Source of the DNA: Siphonodentalium dalli
Taxonomy: Eukaryota > Mollusca > Scaphopoda > Gadilida > Siphonodentaliidae
Direction of reading: 5' to 3'
Assembly: GCA_032622095.1 (NCBI GenBank)
Contig: CP136061.1
Coordinates: forward strand, 60,343,301 to 60,407,300
DNA: 64,000 nt
Each line of letters starts with the position of its first letter. The stretch's first letter is position 1. The notes under the pieces were generated by a model. That model had not been told where the DNA came from. It was given only the letters and a program-made list of their open reading frames with translations, and made no database searches. The translations under genes and the position numbers were made by a program. Below are positions 34,301 to 46,300 of the stretch, in pieces.

Positions 34301-37300
34301 TAGAACAAGGAAGTTAGCATCACATTAGATTGGATAATTTTTTGATAACAGGTTTCACAGACAATTAAATAACAATCATCAAGTTTATATGAGGCTTTCA
34401 AGGAAGATGTTTTAGTAAAATAACATAATTAGGATTAAACTTGTTTTAAAAAGTACCATGTCTTTTAACCAGTTAGCCATACTTGAACCATTTCTTTACT
34501 AAATACTCATTGAAGAGTATTTATCCCTTAGGTAGCAATACACGATTTCCAGCAATTTTGCCAACCTGGGAGGGGGTACTGTACTTCAAATCAATGCTAA
34601 GCCATTATCATTGGCATTTATCCAATCAAGCATGTTTTAATTTCGACAGAAATTTTAGGTGTAATCATTTAAATGTACTTTTGGTTCTTCGTACAATATG
34701 TCATTGAGTTATGCCCCTTGGTTTGCACACACGAACCGCTCAATTTTACCCATTTTTTCGCTCAAATTGGCCATTTTCTACCCAAAAACAGACCATGATA
34801 GAGCGAATGTCAGTAAATAAGATTCTTCCACCTGATAGAGCTATGATAGAGCTGAGAAATATTTGAAATAGAAAAAAAGTTATCGTATCAATTTGAAAAA
34901 AAAGTCTTGCGAGCCCAGATGACAGAATTCAGGGGAGAGAAATCGGGCTATTTTCCTGTAACCAATAACACAGAGTTGGCCTTCACTGAATACGAAAACC
35001 CTGTTGCGTATCCAAATTTTTAACTTTTTTGAGAACTTTCCCAGTTTTGTAAAATAAATAAACCTTCAAACCAGTAACGACACAGTTAACACAGACTACA
35101 CTGGCCGTTATGCCCCCCAGATACTTATATTTCTATTTTTCAGGAAAAATAGAGTTATCCCCCTTCAACGCGCAAATGTCCAGTTAAGTCTCTGACGTAC
35201 ACCGATAACTTTGGTATATAACACATATGGTGTTTCTTCAGTGCGAATGGGAAATAAGGTCAATATAAGTAGTGTGATTTCAATAAAAATGAACCAAATT
35301 CACCCAAATTATTGGTTATAGCGAAAAAACAAAGTTAAATTATAAATGTGACATCATGCCCACCACCTTAAAACTAAACATCCCAGTCAAAAAGGCAGTC
35401 TGAACAGACATATTACATTTATTCTGCTGACCAGAGCATATGCACTGTGGTTATTTACTAGCCAGCTCCCCCCCATCTGCTAACTCTGCTGCTTATATTT
35501 CATTCCCTCTAAATGAACTAGAGGTGTGACTGTCCCAATGGGACTACGGATACCCCCCTGTTTTTAAAATACTAAGATGTTTCACATGTCAGTAAACATT
35601 TAGTTAAAATAATAAAATAACAGTTCCCATTGCAGGTGTACAACCATAACCTTAATCTTAAACCTATTGACCGAAAAAAGTAGGAATAAAAGCTTGGACA
35701 AAATTATGTATGTTGCGAAAAAATTCTAAGTCGAAAAGGGGAATAACTCCACACAAAAAATGCCGGACAGACGTCATAATCGCAGGTGCACAGGTTCCCA
35801 TGGTACTAAATATCAGTGCCAAGATTAAAAAACATTGACCGAAAAATGTAGGAATAAAAGCTCGGACAAAATTATGCATGTTGCAAAAAAAGTTTCTAAG
35901 TCGAAAAATGGGGATAACTCCACCAAAAAATGTTGAACAGACGTCATAATCGCAGGTGCACAAGTTCCCATGGTACTAAATATCTGTGCCACGTTTTAAA
36001 AAAATTGACCGAAAAATGTAGGAATAAAAGCTCGGACAAAAGTATACATGTTGCGAAAATTTTCTAAGTCGAAAAAGGGGGGATAACTCAAAAAAAGAAA
36101 GGCCGACAAACGTCATAATCGCAGGTGCACAGGTTCCCATGGTGGTTGATGTCTGTGCCAAGTTTCACGGAAATTGATCAAAAAACAACTGAGAAAAACT
36201 CCGGACAAATTTGTGTCCACGGACGGACGACGGACAAGTTGACTCCAGTATACCCCAACTAACTTCGTTGCGGGGGGTATAATGATAAACAATTCCAATG
36301 CATACTTTTATAACTGGTGGGAGAATCCAGTTAGTAAAGCAAGGGTTAAAAAAATCAGAATCCTGGTCACCCGAGGACCAACAGCACCAGATATAGACTT
36401 GCAGCTCTGGAATTGTTTAACCCTTTCGGCGCTAAAAAAAAAAAAAAAAAAAAATTTAAAACATTTTTTTGGTTGAATTTTTTTTGGGAATGCTTAAGCA
36501 TGCTATATAGCGAATTTAAAAACAAACTGGTTAAAACCTTAGGGGCATGTTATAGCTCAAAACTATCACCAAGTATTCATAGTAATAATTTTGATGCCCA
36601 TGAAAAATGTAAGATTCCCTGGCACTAAACCTACAAAATAAGTATGTTAAAGAATATAAGAAAAAATTATTAAAATTGTAAAAAATTGTAAAAAATAATA
36701 ACAAATGATGAAAAATTGTTAGGCCAATGCATTCTCTTATATATGCGAGGCGACCTATGGTCGACTCGCATATATAAGAGAATGCATTGGCACAGGGTAT
36801 ATTGGTTGATACAAAAATTGGACCTGGCACTGAAAGGGTTAAAGAAATGTTGACTGGCAGATGGATGAATATATGAAAAGACAGCCTCATTCAGCTTATA
36901 ATCATGTAATTGATCTCAGGAGAGCAAACAGTTGATGTAAAAATGTATTTCTGGCCATTTATGTACAGATAATAGAACGAAAATATGAAATGTCAGGTCC
37001 ATGTTATTTGATACAGTCTGGGTATTCAGATTAATTAGTTATTTGTAAACACGGATACAAATTGGCAAGAGATATCAACATTCTTTTAGATTATTTGAAG
37101 TAACTTCCATTTGGGGAATCATGCCTGTATAAAGTATATTATGCATTAACCCTTTCATGGCGGGAGCTGCACTGGGGCATCATTAAACATCCTGTGCCAG
37201 TGCTTTTTTCTTATATATGTCAGTCTCCCATAGGGAGCCTCGCATGTATAAGAGAATGCACTGGCTTACAAGGTCAAGGTAAATATTGTTAGGCCAATGT

Positions 37301-40300
37301 ATTCTCCCTATGGGAGAACCGCATATACAGTCCTTCCCATGAGGAAAACACAGCTCCCGTAATGCAGAAGACGGGTGTAATATGGCACCCATACTATAAT
37401 TGAAAGTTGGGTTTTTGCTCAAACAAAAAGTCATTGTGGAATAGACCTACTGGTATGTAGAGTTACACCTTAATATGCCACAGATGAACTGAGATGGTAA
37501 AGGATCTAAATAAACCTTAAAATAATTCAATATTGAACCAACAATTATAGTCTCCATTAGTATTTTGCAAAGAGGGACGGGTGCGAATTTCAGCACCCGA
37601 GAATTGAAAATTACGAGTGCATACGGGTGCGAGAGCAATCACTCCTGTCTCCTGGGAAGGACTGCATATAAGAGAATGTATTGACACAGGATTTTTTTTA
37701 ATTGCAGGAAGCTCCAGTCATGGGAGTGTTAACAAGCCTTGAAATAGGGTGTCTGTCATTTGCAGAATAAGGTCCACAGAGGGTGAATTTAGTGATGCTA
37801 CCCCGCATAGCAGGCTAGCATCACCAAATTCACCCTCTGGGGACATCATTCTGCTTACACCTCACTATGTGGGGTAGCATCACTAAATTCACCCTCTGGG
37901 GACCTCATTCTGCAAATAACAGACACCCTATTTCAAGGCTTGCTTAGTAAATGAAGGGCTAAATATTCACATTTTACCAAATTAACCCTTTCTATACTAA
38001 ATGGATTCTCCCACCCAGTTATAATTGTATACATTGGAATGGCCTATTATTTATTTGGAGGCGTATTCAGGAAAAATTATAAAAGTTCAGAATAATGCAT
38101 ATTCATTGAAGGGAAGTAACAAGTTTGTTCAACTTATTATCTAAACAATTCCTAAGGGAACAACTTGTCAATGAGTACTATTAGTAAAGAAAGGGTTAAA
38201 TTATATATTGCACTTTCAGATGATACAACCGGTGTCATATTTTTCAATAAGGCCAAATAAAAAAGATAATATGTTTCCGATAACGGAGAGAAAAAATTAG
38301 GGTAGGTAGGTAGGGAAATGTTTTTTTTTTATTATTTTTTGATATTTTTTCCAGCTGCAGAAATATTGAACTACCTCGACCGAAATGACATAAAATGCCT
38401 ACTTGTGTTGTAGGGAAAGTATTACTTGTGGAAATATACATTAACATTGAACAAGATATCAAACTTGCTGTTATTCTTAATAGTGTGTTTCAGTATTCAC
38501 ATACTGATTTTGGCCATAAACTCAGAGGGATGGGGCTTCATATTCTCCGACTGTCCGAAAATATTATAGAACCTATATATTTGAATTGTTCATATGGGAT
38601 ATTCTGCCTGATTGTTGAAGATGTCAGTTGGGCTGAAGGGGGTCACTCACCAAATAAAAGTGCTGAAGGGTATTTTACGGTACACAGGTTTTGAAAATCT
38701 GCTGAAGGGTACACAGGGTTTGTGATCAGCACTAATGCAGTTACTTTAAGTGTGTTCCCGAAAGTCTGGCAGCCACCAGCAGTTCGTCTTCAGTTAATTT
38801 TAAATTTCCTTGCAACCTATACAAAGATCCGCTACAGAAATCATGACAAGACACGAATATACTGTTCAGCACATTTTCAAAACCTGTGTAGCATTAGTTG
38901 GTGTCAATTATAAAAGCAAGTTTATCAAAACAAAACATTTATTTTGAACAAAATAATATATTAAAGGGGTACTGTACCCTGAATCCGGTTATTTGTAGGA
39001 CTATCTCCTTGTATACTCAACAGAATATATGCAACAAATGAATGAATTTGAGGCATGTATTAATGCCAAATACACTTATGTGCTCTATGAATGGTGCAAA
39101 CAACATGGTAAGTATATTGAAAATGAATTTATGACTCCAGTCATATAAATTACCATGTTGTTTGCATCGTTCTCATAGAACACATCAGACATAATTTGGC
39201 ACTAATCCATGGCTCAAATGCATTAATTTGCTGCATATATTCTCTTGAGTATAAAAGGAGATGGTCCCATAATTGGCAGATTCAGTACCCCTTTAGATAG
39301 CACCCAGCATTTTTAAATGTGTGCAAAAGAAACATGGTGGGTGAAGCAATGAAGTGTACCAGTAAAATGTTGTTTGAATATTAAGTGTCAAACGAAATGG
39401 AAATGTACATTTCGCATGCTGTCAAGAAAATAATAAATGGGCATGCATGTTTATTTGGAACTCATGAATATGTTCCATAAGTCCCAAACAAGGCATAATG
39501 GTAAAGCAGGCATGAGATCCACTCTCTTGAAATTAAAATTGCAAGATTCATGCCTATCAATCCACAACCCATCACACACCTGTGGCTTTTGAGACAACTG
39601 TCACACTTCATGTCACTTATCACAGGCTTATGTTAGAAACCATGTGTTTTGCACCTAATGATTATCAATATTTATGAGCATTGGCGGTAAAAAAAAGTAT
39701 AAAAAAAAAAAAAAAAAAAAAAAAAATAATTTTTGACTTTTTCTCAAAATATCAATAAAAAGATTAGGGTCGGCGGGTTATTTTTAGGGTCGGTCGATGT
39801 ACGGAAACATATTATCTTTTTTATATGGCCTAATGATAAATGTTCGTAAAATCATTAAGATGACTTTCTACACATGTACAAAAATATCAGTTTTAAACAC
39901 TAAAATAAATGCACAATTTTATCTTGAGGTTATAAGGTGCCAAACAAACCTGGATTTTCTGTACTGTCATCCCTGACTATATGTTTCTCCTTAGAATCAG
40001 TCGGTGTTGGAGGTTCTGGCCTCGCGGGTATTGGCTTCTTGCCAACAGGTGGTGGTAGCGCTGGTTTCTTTGATGGCAGCGCCGGAGCGTGTGATTTGTC
40101 ACTAGTACCGTCTGCAATGTAATAATAATTAAGAGGCTTCTTGACATTTGTTCTCTAAAAGGTGAATTTTGTCTGAAGCTATTTTGTTTCATATATATTG
40201 AGAACAAATTTTACTTGTTCACACTATGTCATGATCAAGTACACTTTATATCACTTGCCAATATTGAATCTCAGTGAAACATCATTTCCAAAGTCTGATT

Positions 40301-43300
40301 CTACCAGAGCTGATAATGTTGCCCCTACAATAGTGTATCTAGGTTGCCAGGGTTAAAGAAAAAAGTTTAACAGGCTCTATACTATATACTCATTGACGAG
40401 TAGTTATCCCATAGAAAATGCTCAGATGATAAGTTCAATAAACGACCGTTTGTTGAACTTATTATCTGAACATTTCCGACCAATGAATATGAATTCTGCT
40501 GCAATTGTATGATCATTTCGTACATCTGTTGTCTGGTCATTTTCCCTGAACATCCCTCCAAATGAATAATAGACTATTCCAATGTATACTTTTATAATTG
40601 AGTGGAATAATTAATTTAGTACAGAAAGTGTTAAAGTTTAAAGTAAAAAGTTTTGTGATCTGGCATCCCTCTTAATTCAGATTGTTTGGCTTCGGCAATC
40701 CGCTAAAGCAACCCTTTGCCATGGCCCAGTTTGCTTCAGCAAATGGCTTCGGCATTGGTGATTGCCATAGCCAATTATGAGGGCTGGGTGTGGTAACTAA
40801 AATAGTTTTAAAATTATTAGTCGATATTAGGTATACATGCAACTCTCAAAAAAACTCAGGCAAAAATATGATAAAATTATTAAATTGGTTCAATTAGTCC
40901 AACCAATCTGAACATTACAGGTGGACATGCTATTAAAGATAGATCTATGAAGAAAGTTAAACAACCCATAAGTAAGAAAGACATATAAACTTTGAGTCCT
41001 CATGTTGATGTAGCAACCTAAAATACAAGTTAAATTAAACATCGGTTATAGTTTCTGTGAAAGAGGAGTATTAATTCAATATTGGAGGGATTGTCAACCA
41101 ATGTCGACGAAATCTGAATCACATTAATCCAATCAGTCTGAATTTGAGTCATGAAAAACTTAAGCTTAGCCGGCCTGATGGTTTTAGAGAAGAAGCAAGG
41201 TGGTCTCGTTTAACACAAGTCACCTAACTATATACACCAAATATGAGCCCAATTGGTCATGCAGTTCTGGAGAAGATTTTTATGAAATTATTGATGGACA
41301 CCTATCTGGATAAACAGGTGGACTAAATAAACTAGAGGTGTGACTGTCCCAATGGGACTACGGATACCCCCCTGTTTTTAAAATACTAAGATGTTTCACA
41401 TGTCAGTAAACATTTAGTTAAAATAATAAAATAACAGTTCCCATTGCAGGTGTACAACCATAACCTTAATCTTAAAGCTATCGACCGAAAAATGTAGGAA
41501 TAAAAGCTTGGACAAAATTATGCATGTTGGAAAATATTTCAAAGTCGAAAAAGGGGAATAACTCCACGCATAAAATGTCGGACAGACGTCATAATCGCAG
41601 GTGCACAGGTTCCCATGGTACTAAATATCAGTGCCAAGATTAAAAAACATTGACCGAAAATTGTAGGAATAAAAGCTCGGACAAAATTATGCATGTTGCA
41701 AAAAGAATTCTAAGTAAAAAAAAGGGGGATAACTCCACCAAAAAATGTCGGACAGACGTCATAATCGCAGGTGCACAAGTTCCCATGGTACTAAATATCT
41801 GTGCAACGTTTTAAAAAAATTGGCCTAAAAATGTAGGAATAAAAGCTTGGACAAAAGTATACATGTTGCGAAAAAAAAAATAAGTCGAATAAGGGGGATA
41901 ACTCCACCAAAAAAGGTCCGACAGACGTCATAATCGCAGGTGCACAGGTTCCCATAGTGGTTGATGTCTGTGCCAAGTTTAAAGGAAATTGATCGAAAAA
42001 CGACTGAGAAAAACTCCGGACAAATTTGTGTCCACGGACAGACGGATGGACAAGCTGACTCCAGTATACCCCCCCTAACTTACACATAATATCCTCAATG
42101 ATTGGTGGTATACATTTTAGTGACCTAAGTCCGAATTAAAGTGATTTTCTTAAAAAAAAGAAAAAAAGACTAAATCTCACCTTTAATTTTGTTTCCTACC
42201 CAAGAAACAACTCTGTTCATGGTACCCATATATAGAATATGACAAGTTCTGCCAAAATCAAAATTCTTGATGAATTAAAGAAGAGTCAATCAATACAATG
42301 GTAATAATTGATTGCTCAAGATAATTATGTAAATTCCAGCATAATTCCTCTTAGTGTATTATTGAATGTCACATACAGTATATAACAGGACATTTCAAAT
42401 AAAACATTTCAACTATTAAAAGAGAAAACTTTCCACAATATTCCAGTATTCCAATGTTCTATCAACGATTCCAGTTGGTGAATATTTAAATGACAGTCAA
42501 AGGATTACCATTAGATCATTTTCCATAAATATCCATTTGTCTTTTAAACTAGAAGCTTAATAATAAATTCACAGAAATTATACTAATATAAATCAGTACT
42601 ATTTTCACATTCTCCACAAAACATCAATCACACACGCTGAGAGGAAACTTGATTTCAAAACAATGAAATGCGTATACATTGTACATGTAAAGTTGTCACT
42701 TGGTAGTTGTAGCAGCCAGGTTGATTTAATTATTGTATCAATTAAAAATATCAAAACAGCAGAAAATGTTCACTCTTTATCAAAAGAATCACAAAGAAAT
42801 ATATCACAGCAGTCATATGATGATATGAATAGCTTCAGTAGGTGATTGAGCACTTATTGCACACATGACAGCACACTCAAGCTGAACTGTCGACACAAGA
42901 ATCCAGCAATGTGGTTATATTATGACTTCCTGTGAAAGGAAGCAACACAAAGCATGCCGCACAGATTAATTAGTAATGAGGCAGTCAGATAAATGTTGTT
43001 TATAATGTGTAGATAGAAGATCAATTCTGCATATCACAGCATTGCTCTACCTATCATCAATCAACATGCGTCAATATTAAAGAATATTCAGGAACACGGC
43101 AGGAGTGTCCTCATAGCAGGGGCCCTTGGGGTGGGGGTGGGGTGGGTATCACAGCATTGCACTTACCATCATCAATCACCATGCATTAATATCAATGAAT
43201 GTTCAGGAAAATGGCAGGAGTGTCCTCATGGCTGGGGGAGGGGTGTGGGTTGGAAATTGAGTACCGGTATGTAACTTTGAATTTTAATTTTCCAATTTGC

Positions 43301-46300
43301 AGTAAATATGGTTGAGAAAAATTAACATAGCAGATCTCAACCTATGTTTTTGTCTCAAAATATCCAACTGCTGTTGTGTCAGGCATTACATTTTCAATTG
43401 TTTAGCCTTGACTGTTTGAAAGTTTGTCTCAAATTGTAATATGGAGGTGCAGGGATTGGGGGTCTGTGATAGGTTATGCATACCATGCTACAATCATATC
43501 CTTTGCACTCATGTATGAAAATCACAAGTCTATTAACTTAATTGTTTCAAGAGGGGCCAGTTTAAATGCCAGGGGCACAAATTGAGGTAAACCTAGTCAG
43601 TAGTCTCTTATAAACAACATGATTTTATTATCTGAAGTAATAGTTGCAAAATTTAGTGTGCATTTCACAGGCTTACCTACAGGTTGTACATGTAACTATG
43701 ATTTGCATTAATTTTGCCTTAATTTATAGTGCATGTATACTGTACAGGGTTCAAACATCTATCTATCATAAAATTCCATGACTTTTCCAAAACATTTCCA
43801 GGATTTTCAGAAAATGTCCAAGACCTCAAGCCATTGATTTCAATAACTTTTTAAGATGTCACTAGGCAGGATGAGTGATTCCAACTTCAAGGGTAACAAA
43901 TTCCTTATTTCACTTTGACTCAGCCACTGCAACCATTTGAAGAATGCACCATTAACCATTATTGTCAAAATATTCAACAACATCCGCTGTGCCCTTTGAT
44001 ATAAAACACGATGCCTGAATTTTCAGAACTAGAGGCAATAATGTAAACAAACTGTCCTTCATTCATCCCGTGCAAATCACTGATATACAAACGAGAATGA
44101 TTTTGTCAACGAGAGTCAGTTTATTTAAGTTATATGAATTAATGGCATTGTATCTTGGCAATTTTGTTACAAAAATGAATGAAATACCTGTGTATTACTT
44201 GAGCAAGTTTATTTGATGTGAGGCACAGCAGAGTCTTTCCAACCACTTTAAAATTCAATGACTTTTCCAGACTGGCAGCTCAACCCTTTCATGGCGGGAG
44301 CTGTGCTGGTGAAGCATTAAATATCCAGTACCAGTGCATTCTCTTATATATGCAAGTCTCCCATAGGGAGCCTCGCATATATAAGAGATTGCACTGGCTT
44401 ACATGGTCAAGGCCAATTTATTCTCTAAAATATGCGATGCTCCCTATGGGAGTCTCGCATATATAAGAGAATGCATTGGCACAGGGTTTTCGCAAAATAT
44501 CAGGAAGCTCCAGTCATGGAAGGGTTAAAGGGGGGGGGGGGGGGTTGCATTTTTCCAAACACTTTTCCATAATGAGGTTAAAAAGGTGCCTTTTGTCATG
44601 GCATTACTTTTCCAGGCCTGGAGATGGTTTTTTTTTTATTAAATTTTTTTTCCAGAATTCCAGACCAGCGTATGAACCCTGATACACACTACTGTATATC
44701 TGTCTTATATATATTACATGATCCGACCCTTATTCCATTCATTAAACCCATTCTACAATAATGATATGCAACAGTCATTGCATAACAGCAATTAAATCTA
44801 GGTGTATCCAAATGTATTATTGTTGCGCAGATGTGATTCGAAATCGGGGGACGAGGAATGAGGAAGAATCAGTGTCTGTGACTGATATTGATATACCGGT
44901 AGTTTGAAAATTTAGTTAACCCTTTACCCAACAGAAGGGCCATGTGCCAATGCATTCTCTTATATATGCGAGTCGACCATAGGTCGCCTCGCATATATAA
45001 GAGAATGCATTGGCTTAACACATTAAAATTATAAAATTGTTAAAGAATGTAAGAAAAAATGGTAAAAAGTGTTAAAAAATATTTTTTTTAGACCAATGCA
45101 TTCTCTTATATATGCGAGGCGACCTATGGTCGACTCGCATATATAAGAGAATGCATTGGCACAGGGCATAACTGTAACTATCACAATGTGGTCAAGGAGC
45201 CGGTTCCAATGATATCCATATTTGTATGGTTCTATTGAGACAGACCGGAGATATTTAGGCTGTTGAAGCTTTATTTGGCCGGTTTTGGCCGTTTTGTTGG
45301 GTAAAGGGTTAAAGAGACTTATTTATCTAGGGACTATTTATTTACGTGGGCAAATATGCGTAGTGACAGGTGGCAAACAACGCATCATCGCACGCCTTAT
45401 AGAAGCTGCTTCAGGTTAGTTTCACGTTCCGTTTATTAAAGTATGTTTATGGAGATTTTGTATCAAGTAATAAATAGAATCTACAACTCATCCCCAGTTT
45501 ATAGCGAAATTTACTAAAGGCTCAGTCCAGACCTAATTTACAGGACTCGTTTGGTAAATTTCGCTATAAACTTGGGACTCGTAGATCCTCAATTTATGCT
45601 CTGTGGTTAGCATGTCGGACTTGTCTTTGCTGTCGACACATCGAGATGAGTTCGCAGCCCGTAATGGATTATTGGGATTTGCACACAGCAGTGGCTTGGT
45701 CGAATCAAACAACTTTCTATTGCTGGATCATACACCAGTCCTTCCCAGGAGGAAAACACAACAAGAGCACTTATTTGCTCCCGCAATTCATAAGACGGGT
45801 GTAATTGCACCCTGTAATATAATCATAAGTTGGGTGTTTCTCAAACAAAATGTCATAATGGGACATACATGTACACCTACATGTCTGTCTACAAAGGATC
45901 AAAATAAACCTTCAAATAGTTCAATATTGAATCAACGATTACAGTCATCATAATTATTTTGACAAGAGGGACGAGTGCACATTTTAGCACCCGTAAATTG
46001 AAAATTGCGAGTGTGTATGGGTGCGAGAGCAATCACTCCCATCTCCTGGGAAGGACTGATACACTGTTCAAATATCAATTGTGATCATTGAGCTAGTACT
46101 GTGACTGCTTCTCACCACTCAGGTGTTAAAAGAGTACTCGGTTCTGGTGTAGATAGATCTTGATGTTAACCTTGATAAGAGCACGAATTCGTTACAGCTT
46201 GGGTTATTTCCTCGTTGAAGGATGGGAGTGTCACATGCCATATGATGGAGGTAATAATTGATGTTGAGACTCACTCTATATAACTGGATTGATTATTATT

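Larger units (their letters stand above)
34300..39949 (-). other. SH3KBP1-like intron with dense nested insertions
   Basis: Unassigned stretches are about 34540-35515 and 36850-37140. The rest is MITEs and repeats listed individually. No exon seen; the flanking exons join in phase. Confidence 0.6.

Noticed and set aside
35664-36161. Repeated peptides of about 100 residues, also at 41791-42087, looking like a protein family
   Set aside because: They follow the 165-bp tandem unit of a non-coding repeat; frames shift between units.
36531-36890. Open frame of 119 codons on the minus strand
   Set aside because: It is read through the MITE hairpin and its flank; much the same peptide appears at 15934-16140 in another copy.
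45603-45953. Open frame of 116 codons
   Set aside because: It extends into the CAGTCCTTCCC MITE and shows no domain.
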